The notes beneath the pieces are model-generated. The model did not search any database, was not told the DNA's origin, and saw only the letters and a program-made list of their open reading frames with translations. DNA of 64,000 nt from Clostridiales bacterium (GTDB lineage: Bacteria > Bacillota > Clostridia > Oscillospirales > Ruminococcaceae), in NCBI GenBank assembly GCA_019423685.1, contig JAHZAY010000008.1, positions 1-64,000 of the forward strand, in the 5' to 3' direction. Both the position numbers and the translations under genes were made by a program. This document shows positions 24,971-32,374 of the stretch, one piece after another (the first letter of the stretch is position 1; every line of letters begins with the position of its first letter).

Positions 24971-26137
24971 ATGATTGCAATCACAAACGGCAAGGTTGTC
25001 ACCGTTACCGATAAAACCTATGAAAAGGGCACCGTCCTGATCGAGGGCGGCAAAATCAAAGCGGTGGGAGAAAACATCGAAATCCCACACGACGCCCAGG
25101 TGATCGACGCCTCGGGCTGCTGGGTCATGCCCGGCCTCATCGACTGCCACACCCACATCTCCAACTTCAATGAGCCCCGCACCAACCCCTCGATTCCGCT
25201 GGACGGCAACGAGATGAGCAGCCCCGTCACCCCGCAGGTGCGCGCGGCCGACGCCATCAATCCCCACGACTACGCCATCGACAAGGTGCGCGCAGCGGGC
25301 TTTTCCACCGTCTGCGTCCTGCCGGGTTCCGCCAATGTCGTCGGCGGCACCGGCATCGTCATCAAGCTGCGCGACGTCTGCACCGCCGAGGAGATGATCC
25401 TGCCCGGCACCGAGCAGATGAAGTTCGCGATGGGCGAAAATCCAAAGCGCTGCTACGGCACCGACAAAAAATATCCGATGACCCGCATGGGCCTGGCCGC
25501 CCTGCTGCGGGAGACGCTGTACAAAGCAAAGAACTATTCCGACAGGCTCAAACAGGCCGAGACAGATCCCTCCAAGGCCCCGGAGCCAAACTTCCAGCTG
25601 GATGCGCTGGTGCCGGTTGTCCGCGGCCAGATGCGCTGCCGCTTCCACGCACACCGCGCCGACGACATCATGACTGCGGTCAAGATTGCTGAGGAGTACC
25701 ATCTGGACTACACCATCGAGCACTGCACCGAGGGCTATATGATCGCCGACGCTTTGAAGCGCCACCATGTCCGCGCCACCGTCGGCCCCTATCTGTGGGG
25801 ACCGGAAAAGCAGGAGCTGTGGAACATGACGATGGAGAATCCGGGCAAGCTGGCCCAGGCCGGCATCGACATCGCCCTCACCGCCGACGACGGCTCCCGC
25901 ACCGCCTATCTGCCTGCCACCATCGGCCTGCTGCTGCGCCGCGGCCTCTCTGAGAAGGCAGCCTTTGAGGGAGTCACCATCCAGCCTGCGCGCACCTTGC
26001 AGCTGGAGGACCGCATCGGCTCGCTGGAGCCGGGCAAAGACGCCGACATCGCCATCTTTGACGGCCACCCGTTCAGCAGCCTTTCTGCTTGCCGCACCAC
26101 CATCATCGACGGCAAGGTGGTACACAACACCCTGTAA
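24971..26137 (+). CDS. Amidohydrolase family protein, tandem copy 2
   Basis: A 388-residue paralogue of the preceding gene, colinear over its whole length. The same ligand set is present: His60/His62, RFHAHRADD, IEHCTEGY and LTADDGSR. The two copies differ in the active-site neighbourhood (ADDGSRTAYLP here, ADTGSQTSVLP in copy 1) and around residues 68-80, so substrate preference may differ. They probably form one transcript ending at 26144-26190. The substrate is not predictable. Confidence 0.9.
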   Translation: MIAITNGKVVTVTDKTYEKGTVLIEGGKIKAVGENIEIPHDAQVIDASGCWVMPGLIDCHTHISNFNEPRTNPSIPLDGNEMSSPVTPQVRAADAINPHDYAIDKVRAAGFSTVCVLPGSANVVGGTGIVIKLRDVCTAEEMILPGTEQMKFAMGENPKRCYGTDKKYPMTRMGLAALLRETLYKAKNYSDRLKQAETDPSKAPEPNFQLDALVPVVRGQMRCRFHAHRADDIMTAVKIAEEYHLDYTIEHCTEGYMIADALKRHHVRATVGPYLWGPEKQELWNMTMENPGKLAQAGIDIALTADDGSRTAYLPATIGLLLRRGLSEKAAFEGVTIQPARTLQLEDRIGSLEPGKDADIAIFDGHPFSSLSACRTTIIDGKVVHNTL

Positions 26138-26143
26138 AAAAGC

Positions 26144-26190
26144 ACAAAAACGGAGGACAGCCCTTTGGACTGCCCTCCGTTTTCTTTTTT
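26144..26190. terminator. Terminator after amidohydrolase pair
   Basis: Stem CGGAGG.CAG / CTG.CCTCCG with flanking A-tract and T-runs (TTTTCTTTTTTT). It lies between convergent genes and could act in both directions. Confidence 0.8.
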
Positions 26191-26211
26191 TCGTCTTTTG
26201 CTAGCTGCCTG

Positions 26212-27363
26212 CTATTGGGGCTGCTTTTGGGCAAGCCTCCACAGCCGGATGACCTGCTCGGCGGTGCGCTCCATATTCTCCTGCGCGCACTCCGGTCGCA
26301 TCGCCTGCGCAAGCTCTGCCGGACCGCGCACAATCGCAAAGCTTGCATCCACCCGGTCCGGCGCTGCCGCCCCTTCCCCCTCCGGGGCGACGCTCCCCGC
26401 CAGCGCCACCACCGGCTTGCCGTACCGGTGCGCGAGCGCGGCCACTCCGCAGGGCACCTTGCCCATCGCCGTCTGGCCGTCCAGCTGCCCTTCGCCGGTG
26501 AGGATGAGGTCGCTGTGCGCAAACACGGCCTCCAGCCCCAGCATCCCCAGCACCACCTGGATGCCCGGCAGCAGCTGTGCCCCCAAAAAGGCCCGCAGGG
26601 TAAATCCCAGGCCCCCCGCCGCGCCGCTGCCTGGGGCGTCCGGGTCGGCGTTAGGGCAGCAAACCTGCGCCAGCTGCGCATAGTGCGCAATCCACCGGTC
26701 CATCTGCGCGACCATCTGCGGGGTGGCCCCCTTCTGCGGGCCAAAGGCCGCGCTGCACCCCTGTTCCCCGCACAGCGGATTGGTCACATCGCAGGCCACC
26801 GAAAAGCTGCACTCCTTGAGCTGGGGCAGCGCGCCCGCACAGCAGATCTGCTGCAACCCTTCCAGCCCCCTTGCCCCCAACGGGATGGGACATCCGGCAG
26901 CGTCGGTGAGCGAATAGCCCAGCGCTTGCAGCATCCCGGAGCCCGCATCGTTGGTGGCGCTGCCCCCGATGCCGATCAAAAAGCGCCTGCAACCGCTCTC
27001 CACCGCGTCTCGGATGAGCTGTCCCACCCCGTAGGTGGTGGTGTACAGCGGGTTTCTTTTTTGAGGAGGGACCAGCGGCAATCCCGCCGCCTGGGACATC
27101 TCGATGACGGCGGTGCCGTCGCGCAGCACCCCGTACTGTGCGCAGCGCGCTTCCCCCAGCGGACCGCACAGGGAGATGCTGCGGTAGCTTCCGCCGCAAC
27201 CCTCCACCAGCGCCTGCATCGTCCCCTCGCCGCCGTCGGCCACCGGGCTAACCTGCACCTGCGCGTCCGGGTCGGCGCGCAAAATCCCCCTCTTTGCCGC
27301 CTGGCCCGCCTGCATCGAGCTCATGCTCCCTTTAAAAGAATCCATCACCACCGCGACCTTCAT
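26212..27363 (-). CDS. glxK: Glycerate kinase
   Basis: A 383-residue GlxK-family kinase that phosphorylates D-glycerate with ATP. Family motifs include MKVAVVMDSFKGSMSS at the N-terminus, SPVADGGEGT, IGIGGSATNDAGSGM, GSGAAGGLGF and LTGEGQLDGQTAMGK. ATG 27363 gives the usual start; sequence upstream is not family-like. It is transcribed alone and convergently with the amidohydrolases. Confidence 0.96.
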   Translation of the reverse strand: MKVAVVMDSFKGSMSSMQAGQAAKRGILRADPDAQVQVSPVADGGEGTMQALVEGCGGSYRSISLCGPLGEARCAQYGVLRDGTAVIEMSQAAGLPLVPPQKRNPLYTTTYGVGQLIRDAVESGCRRFLIGIGGSATNDAGSGMLQALGYSLTDAAGCPIPLGARGLEGLQQICCAGALPQLKECSFSVACDVTNPLCGEQGCSAAFGPQKGATPQMVAQMDRWIAHYAQLAQVCCPNADPDAPGSGAAGGLGFTLRAFLGAQLLPGIQVVLGMLGLEAVFAHSDLILTGEGQLDGQTAMGKVPCGVAALAHRYGKPVVALAGSVAPEGEGAAAPDRVDASFAIVRGPAELAQAMRPECAQENMERTAEQVIRLWRLAQKQPQ

Positions 27364-27426
27364 GCCGCCTGCCCCCTCTCGCCCTGTCTGCCGCACCCCT
27401 CGTGGCGCGCGGCCCATTTGTTTTTC

Positions 27427-27455
27427 ATTATAGCACCCGCCCGGCAGGATGTCGA
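27427..27455 (-). promoter_or_regulatory. glxK promoter overlapped by an inverted repeat
   Basis: Reverse-strand TCGACA, 17-bp spacer, TATAAT with TG upstream. A CACCCGC / GCGGGTG inverted repeat brackets the -35 and most of the spacer, a possible operator. Confidence 0.75.
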
Positions 27456-27485
27456 GCGCGGGTGTTCTGTTTTCCACAAAGGGCG

Positions 27486-27514
27486 TTGCAATGCGCGGAA
27501 ATCTATGTTACAAT
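27486..27514 (+). promoter_or_regulatory. sigma-A promoter for the isomerase-like gene
   Basis: TTGCAA, 17-bp spacer, TACAAT, 48 bases before ATG 27563. Confidence 0.8.
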
Positions 27515-27562
27515 ATGATAAATTAGAGCCGCCTGACGGCCAACTGAGGAGGAGAGCAAAAG

Positions 27563-28396
27563 ATGAAGTTAGGATTTTCTACGATAGGCTGCCCGGAGTG
27601 GGATTGGGCAGAGGTACTGGGCACCGCTAAAGACATGGGGCTGGACGGAATTGAAATTCGCGGCCTCGAGGACGAGCTGGACCCGATGAAGATCAGCATC
27701 TTTGACAAGGAGCATCTGGAAAAGACCCGCGAGCAGCTGCGGCGCGCCGGCATCGAGATTGCGATGCTCGCTTCCTCGGTCACACTCGGCAGCCCCAAAG
27801 GTAGCAAAGAGGGGGATCACCAGCTGCATCAGGCCAAGACCCAGATCGACTTTGCCGCACAAAACAAAATTCCCTTTGTGCGCACCCTCTTGACGCTGGA
27901 CCCGGCGCCGATACCGGCAGATTTGCAGGCAGCGCAGGAGCGCTACTGTGCGCTGTGCGACTACGCCAAGGACAAGGGCGTGCGCGTACTGGTGGAGAGC
28001 TGCGGGCTGTTCTCGGACACGCTGCTGCTGGGCTACTTTGTGCGCCAGGCAAATCCGGAAAGCCGCGGCGTGCTGTGGGATATCCAGCACCCCTACCGCT
28101 ATAACCACGAGCGCCCCTGCCAGACGGTGGAAAACCTCGGCGACGAGATCCGTTATGTGCAGGTCAAAGACTCGGTGGTAGACGAAAAGGGTCAGATCGA
28201 GTACCGGATGATGGGCTTGGGCGATCTGCCAATCTACGACGCGGTGCGCCAGCTGTACCTGAGAGGATACGACGGCTACCTGACACTGGAATGGCTCAAG
28301 CGCTGGCGCCCCGAACTGCGCGATCCAGACGTCATCTTCTACCAGTTCCAGGCCTATATGGAGACGCTGCTGGCCGAGATTGAAAACGAAGAATAA
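27563..28396 (+). CDS. Sugar phosphate isomerase/epimerase family TIM-barrel protein
   Basis: A 277-residue AP-endonuclease-2-like TIM barrel. It begins KLGFSTIGCPEWDWAEVL with MGLDGIEIRG, and has metal-ligand-type residues in LVESCG (Glu), LWDIQHPYR (Asp/His) and the C-terminal YLTLEWLKRW (Glu). This family includes inositol catabolism and ketose epimerases; the exact substrate is not evident. The ATG follows GAGGAGAG. Confidence 0.85.
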   Translation: MKLGFSTIGCPEWDWAEVLGTAKDMGLDGIEIRGLEDELDPMKISIFDKEHLEKTREQLRRAGIEIAMLASSVTLGSPKGSKEGDHQLHQAKTQIDFAAQNKIPFVRTLLTLDPAPIPADLQAAQERYCALCDYAKDKGVRVLVESCGLFSDTLLLGYFVRQANPESRGVLWDIQHPYRYNHERPCQTVENLGDEIRYVQVKDSVVDEKGQIEYRMMGLGDLPIYDAVRQLYLRGYDGYLTLEWLKRWRPELRDPDVIFYQFQAYMETLLAEIENEE

Positions 28397-28468
28397 AGCC
28401 GGAGATCTGCCCGCGATTTTCTGCCGCTCCTTTCCCCGGCGGCAAACACTTGATAAGAAGGTGCATCT

Positions 28469-29230
28469 ATGTCCTATAAAGCAAAAGTTCTTGCGCTGCT
28501 GCTGGCCTGCTCGCTGAATCTGGCCGGCTGCTCGCGGCCTGCGGCGGACACCCCCGCCCAAAACGAGGACCCTTCCCCCTCCCAACAGCAGGAGGAAGAG
28601 GCTGTCGATGAGGCACAGCAGCAACAGACCGCTGACGCCGAGCAGACACAGCCCTTAGAGGAGCAGTCGGACAGCACAGAGGAACAGCAGGAGGAAGAGA
28701 CGCAAGAACAAGAGGAGCCGGATTCGCAGGCGGAGCAAGGCGACGATGCCAGCGCGGTGCAGGGGTGCTACAAACTGTTTGACAGCGGATATGAGATCAC
28801 GGCGGAGGACCCGTTCTATCTGGCTTACGACCCGCTGATGGGCACGATGCTGGTGCAGATTCCGGACGAACCGGCGTTTCAGTGCTACATCTACTACGAC
28901 ACCACCGGTCAGACGATGGATCAGCTGGAAAGCAGCATCAAGACGCTGGAGGACTCCTATGCGGACGATCCGACGGTCACCGACATGAAGACCCAGGTGG
29001 ACGAGCAGGAAAACGGGCTGTTTTCGATGAGCTTTTCCTATGCTGCGGGCGCAACCGAGGGCAGCCCTGCGGGATATTACTTTATTCACTATCAAAAGAC
29101 GCAGGACGGGCTGCTGACGGCAAACATCTACAGCGACCGCTCCAGCAACGCGCAGGCCATCCAGCGCCTGGTGGACACCATCCAGCCTGTGACCGAAAAT
29201 GCCGCAGACTTCCCCACCGTCCAGGAATAA
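28469..29230 (+). CDS. Lipoprotein with acidic Glu/Gln-rich linker, unknown function
   Basis: A 253-residue lipoprotein. It has a signal peptide with lipobox LAGC (Cys21) and then about 70 residues of Glu/Gln/Asp/Ser-rich low-complexity linker. A folded domain of about 160 residues starts near VQGCYKLFDSGYEI and contains FSMSFSYAAGATEGSPAGYY. It should be anchored on the outer face of the membrane. I do not recognise the folded domain. The next gene (phosphopantetheinyl transferase) begins three bases later. Confidence 0.82.
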   Translation: MSYKAKVLALLLACSLNLAGCSRPAADTPAQNEDPSPSQQQEEEAVDEAQQQQTADAEQTQPLEEQSDSTEEQQEEETQEQEEPDSQAEQGDDASAVQGCYKLFDSGYEITAEDPFYLAYDPLMGTMLVQIPDEPAFQCYIYYDTTGQTMDQLESSIKTLEDSYADDPTVTDMKTQVDEQENGLFSMSFSYAAGATEGSPAGYYFIHYQKTQDGLLTANIYSDRSSNAQAIQRLVDTIQPVTENAADFPTVQE

Positions 29231-29233
29231 GCC

Positions 29234-29860
29234 GTGGTTACACCGATTTACCTATTGAGCCAGTCTCTGCCGGGGGGCTCTGCACGCGAGGTCAGCGCCC
29301 TGGGGCACGAGCTGGCTTTTTGCGCCCTGTCGCGCCTTTCCGGCGAGCCGGTATCCTCTGTGCGCGCACGGACAGCGCTCATCAAACATCCCGGCGGCAA
29401 ACCCGCCTTTGCGGGGTCCCCGGCCCAGCTCTCGATCAGCCACACCGGAACGCTCGCCGCCGCTGCCGTCTCGGCGGTGGACATCGGCATCGACCTGGAA
29501 CCGCTCTCCCGCCAAAGTCTGCGGGCAGCGCACAGGATGTTCTGCCAGGAGGAGCTGGAGTGGCTCTGCGGGCAGGGAGAGGGCGCCTTTGCCCGGCTGT
29601 GGACGCTGCGGGAGGCCTACGCCAAGTGGACGGGGTTGGGAGTTGCCGCCCTGTGCCGGCGCGAAAAAGCCACCGGAATCCCCCTGCACTTTTCGATTGC
29701 GCCGGACGGCACCGCCACCTGTTCGGACAAGCGCTGTGCTGCGGCAAGCCTTGTGATCGGGGAGTATGCGCTGGGGCTTGTGCTGCCGGCGGGCGTACAG
29801 GCAGAGCTGATATGGGAAGAATACGGCAAGAAAACTAAAAAAATTTGGAAAACCTCTTGA
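29234..29860 (+). CDS. 4'-phosphopantetheinyl transferase superfamily protein
   Basis: A 208-residue Sfp-type transferase that would load phosphopantetheine onto carrier proteins. Conserved motifs are LSISHTG, DIGIDLEPL (metal-binding Asp/Glu) and FARLWTLREAYAKWTGLG. It starts at GTG 29234 with AGGAA upstream, immediately after the lipoprotein stop. No polyketide or peptide synthetase lies in the window, so the target may be the fatty-acid carrier protein or something elsewhere. Confidence 0.9.
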   Translation: MVTPIYLLSQSLPGGSAREVSALGHELAFCALSRLSGEPVSSVRARTALIKHPGGKPAFAGSPAQLSISHTGTLAAAAVSAVDIGIDLEPLSRQSLRAAHRMFCQEELEWLCGQGEGAFARLWTLREAYAKWTGLGVAALCRREKATGIPLHFSIAPDGTATCSDKRCAAASLVIGEYALGLVLPAGVQAELIWEEYGKKTKKIWKTS

Positions 29861-29885
29861 CAAATACTTCACCCGTGTGTATAAT
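29857..29885 (+). promoter_or_regulatory. Consensus promoter for the tRNA cluster
   Basis: TTGACA, 17-bp spacer, TATAAT. The -35 overlaps the last codons of the phosphopantetheinyl transferase gene. Confidence 0.92.
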
Positions 29886-29943
29886 AGTTTACGTTGTCAT
29901 TGCCGGGGTGGCCGATTCGGTTCTCCCGTTTCGACAGAAAAAC

Positions 29944-30017
29944 GCGGGTGTAGTTCAATGGTAGAATCCCAGCCTTCCAAGCTGGTCGCGTGGGTTCGAT
30001 TCCCATCACCCGCTCCA
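29944..30017 (+). tRNA. tRNA-Gly (anticodon TCC)
   Basis: Acceptor GCGGGTG pairs with CACCCGC. The anticodon loop CTTCCAA gives TCC, the T arm is GGGTTCGATTCCC, and the 3' CCA is encoded. Confidence 0.97.
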
Positions 30018-30023
30018 TAAAAT

Positions 30024-30100
30024 GCGCCAATAGCTCAGCTGGATAGAGCAACTGCCTTCTAAGCAGTAGGTCGGGGGTTCGAGTCCCTCTTGGCGCGCCA
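30024..30100 (+). tRNA. tRNA-Arg (anticodon TCT)
   Basis: Acceptor GCGCCAA pairs with TTGGCGC. The anticodon loop CTTCTAA gives TCT. CCA is encoded. Six bases after tRNA-Gly. Confidence 0.97.
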
Positions 30101-30103
30101 TAT

Positions 30104-30181
30104 GGTGGGTGTGGCCTAGTTGGTTAGGGCGCCAGATTGTGGCTCTGGAGATCATGAGTTCGACTCTCATCACCCACCCCA
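30104..30181 (+). tRNA. tRNA-His (anticodon GTG)
   Basis: Acceptor GTGGGTG pairs with CACCCAC. The extra 5' G at 30104 faces discriminator C, as expected for tRNA-His. The loop TTGTGGC gives anticodon GTG. CCA is encoded. Confidence 0.96.
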
Positions 30182-30182
30182 T

Positions 30183-30217
30183 AAAGAGGTCTTTTGAAAA
30201 GTCGAAAGGCCTCTTTT
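30183..30217 (+). terminator. Weak terminator-like hairpin after tRNA-His
   Basis: Stem AAAGAGG / CCTCTTT with a 20-base loop that contains a further CTTTTGAAAAG self-pairing. The T-run is short, so read-through to tRNA-Gln is possible; I see no separate promoter for it. Confidence 0.6.
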
Positions 30218-30254
30218 CCTTATCTAAACCCCTTCCGCCTTGTGCGGATTGTAT

Positions 30255-30330
30255 TGGGCTGTCGCCAAGCGGTAAGGCACAGGACTTTGACTCCTGCATC
30301 CCGTGGGTTCGAATCCCGCCAGCCCAGCCA
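30255..30330 (+). tRNA. tRNA-Gln (anticodon TTG)
   Basis: Acceptor TGGGCTG pairs with CAGCCCA. The anticodon loop CTTTGAC gives TTG. CCA is encoded. Probably the last member of the tRNA operon. Confidence 0.96.
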
Positions 30331-30331
30331 A

Positions 30332-30364
30332 AAAAGAGCTTCCGTTGTGGGAGCTCTTTTTTTA
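30332..30364 (+). terminator. tRNA operon terminator
   Basis: Stem AAGAGCTTCC / GGGAGCTCTT (one G-T pair) followed by seven T's. Confidence 0.87.
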
Positions 30365-30427
30365 TTTAAAAAACGCCCTTAATCCAAACCATCCGTTCAG
30401 CGGAGGATTTGGGGTAGCGCCGAAAAG

Positions 30428-30457
30428 AAAGGCAGGAAGCCTAGCTTCCTGCCTTTC
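30428..30457 (-). terminator. Terminator overlapping the 3' end of the pseudokinase gene
   Basis: A 12-bp perfect stem AAAGGCAGGAAG / CTTCCTGCCTTT with a short loop. One arm encodes the last residues of the gene, and the TAG stop falls at the arm-loop boundary. The reverse strand continues TTTCTTTTC. Confidence 0.85.
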
Positions 30458-32255
30458 CTAATCCGCTCGAGCTGGTCGTACTGTCGGTGCTGTCGGTGCT
30501 GCCCGAGCTGGTATTGTTCTTTTTGATGACCTTGCGGTCGGAATTTTTCTGACTTAAAACCTGTACGCCGTCCTCTTCTTGCTCGGCCTGCTCGGTCTGT
30601 TCCTCCTGCCGGGCAACATACAGGATCACCAGGTCGTTTTCATCCTTCTTCATCTCGGTGCCCGCAGCCGGGTCTGTGCGGAACACCTGGCCTGCCTGCA
30701 CCGTGTCGCTGCTGCCCTCCACCAGCTGGTAGCGCTTGTTCATGCCCTCCAGCGTCGCAATCGCCTGCTCAGCCGTCTGGCCGACCAGGTTGGGCAGCTG
30801 TTCCATCTGGGAACCTTTGCTGACATACAGCGTGATGCCGGTGCGGCGGGTAATCGTCTCACCGGGGTCCAACGACTGATCGACCACAAAACCTTGGGCA
30901 AATTCTTCGTTGTAGACCTCCTCGGTCTGGAAGTTGTACCACTGTTCGTAGTTTTTATTCTCCAAAACCGACTGCGCCCGCCGGCCTATAAAGGTGTCGA
31001 CGGTGTGCTCTTCGTCGACGGGAGTGTTGCTCTGCAGCTGCACCACATTGTCGCTTCCGGTCGCGGCCGGCTCCTCCTGTGCAGCAAAGCTGTCCCACGG
31101 ACTGATCCGCAGCAGCTGCGGAAGCCCCACCGCCAAAACCAGCAGCGTCGCCGCCATGGTCACAACCAGATAGATTCCCCCGCGCCTCTCGGGCCGTGCA
31201 GCGGCAGCATCCTGGCTCTCCTCCCGCTCCGCCGGCTCCTGGTGCACAAAGCTGCCTTTGAGGCTGTCCAGGTGAACGGTCTTTTCGGTGACGTCGCTGT
31301 CCACCTGAAAGACCATCGTGTTGGAGGATTCGCTGTCCAGCATCCTGCCGGTCAGCGCGCTGACGCTGTCACACCGGTCGTTTGGCGGCAGCCGCATCGC
31401 GTCCCACAGCGCCTGGGAGATGTTCTGTTCGATGTGCGGGTCCACCTCGTTTGCCGGGCGCAGGGTGTCCTGCTGTTCCCGGCTCAGAGCGTCCGGCGGG
31501 GTCAGGCCGGTGAGCACCTTGTAGCTGACCGCAGCGATGGCATAGACGTCGGTCCAAACCCCGCTCCAGCCGCCCGGCTCCACCTGCTCGGGTGCAGCGT
31601 ACCCCGGGACCAGCGGTACCTCCTGTTGGCTGTGCATCTCCGAGAGGGCAAATTCCCGCCAATAGGGCCTCATCTGCTCATCCAGCAGGATATTTTCCGG
31701 GCTGATGCTCTGGTGGATGATGCCGGCCTTGTGCAGATTAGAAAGGCTGTTGTAGAGCGGCAGCAGATATTTCTTTGCGCGGCACCAGCTCTCGTGGCCG
31801 CCCACCTCGCACAGGTGTTGGGTGAGGGTCTTCATCGGGCGGTACTCGCTGACGACATAGACGGTGGCGTTGAGTTCGAGAATCTGCAAAATTGGCAGAA
31901 GGCACTCGTTGTCCCGATCCTGCCGCAAGGTGTTGTACAGGTCCTGGAAGCAGGCGCGAAAATATTTAAACTGCGCGGCCATCCCCTCCAGCGGCTGCAC
32001 CAGATCGGGCGTCTGTTCGTCGCCGGCGCGCAAAGCCATCCCCACAGGGAAAAACTCGCGGATCTGCACCATGTCTCCCAGGATAAAATCCCGCGCAAGG
32101 TATCGGATGCCCTGTGGGTCCTCGTCCAGCACACACAGAATGCTGTATTCGCCGATGCGCCGGTCCGGCCAGAGGGGGGTGCGGGCGCACTCTGCCTGCG
32201 GCGTGTTCTGCACTTGTTTCGATGTTGGGTCTATCCGCCTTTGCTGTTGCGCCAT
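30441..32255 (-). CDS. PASTA-domain transmembrane pseudokinase
   Basis: A 604-residue membrane protein with a cytoplasmic Ser/Thr-kinase-like domain (about 35-310), one membrane segment (about 360-382) and two extracellular PASTA-like repeats (about 418-481 and 485-548), then a Ser/Thr-rich tail. The kinase fold is recognisable from VQIREFFP, GIIHQSISPENILL, GYAAPEQ and TDVYAIAAVSYKVLTG. The catalytic residues are replaced: the VAIK lysine is Arg66, HRD is HQS (181-183) and DFG is EFA (201-203). It should therefore bind or sense rather than phosphorylate. ATG 32255 follows AAAGGAGG. It has a consensus promoter. Confidence 0.85.
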   Translation of the reverse strand: MAQQQRRIDPTSKQVQNTPQAECARTPLWPDRRIGEYSILCVLDEDPQGIRYLARDFILGDMVQIREFFPVGMALRAGDEQTPDLVQPLEGMAAQFKYFRACFQDLYNTLRQDRDNECLLPILQILELNATVYVVSEYRPMKTLTQHLCEVGGHESWCRAKKYLLPLYNSLSNLHKAGIIHQSISPENILLDEQMRPYWREFALSEMHSQQEVPLVPGYAAPEQVEPGGWSGVWTDVYAIAAVSYKVLTGLTPPDALSREQQDTLRPANEVDPHIEQNISQALWDAMRLPPNDRCDSVSALTGRMLDSESSNTMVFQVDSDVTEKTVHLDSLKGSFVHQEPAEREESQDAAAARPERRGGIYLVVTMAATLLVLAVGLPQLLRISPWDSFAAQEEPAATGSDNVVQLQSNTPVDEEHTVDTFIGRRAQSVLENKNYEQWYNFQTEEVYNEEFAQGFVVDQSLDPGETITRRTGITLYVSKGSQMEQLPNLVGQTAEQAIATLEGMNKRYQLVEGSSDTVQAGQVFRTDPAAGTEMKKDENDLVILYVARQEEQTEQAEQEEDGVQVLSQKNSDRKVIKKNNTSSGSTDSTDSTTSSSGLGKAGS

Positions 32256-32297
32256 GCTGCTTCCCCCTCCTTTACAGACTCCTATCATTGTAGTATC

Positions 32298-32326
32298 ATT
32301 ATAAAAGGATTGCAACAAAATGTCAA
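32298..32326 (-). promoter_or_regulatory. Consensus promoter for the PASTA pseudokinase gene
   Basis: Reverse-strand TTGACA, 17-bp spacer, TATAAT, about 40 bases before the start codon. One of the strongest promoters in the window. Confidence 0.92.
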
Positions 32327-32374
32327 GGCAGCAGAGGTCGTTCCCGATGAAAAATACGGGAAATTTCAGAAATT

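Noticed and set aside
23918..26125. 735-codon open frame on the minus strand
   Set aside because: It is exactly antisense to the two amidohydrolases, has no family resemblance and follows from their GC-rich codon pattern.
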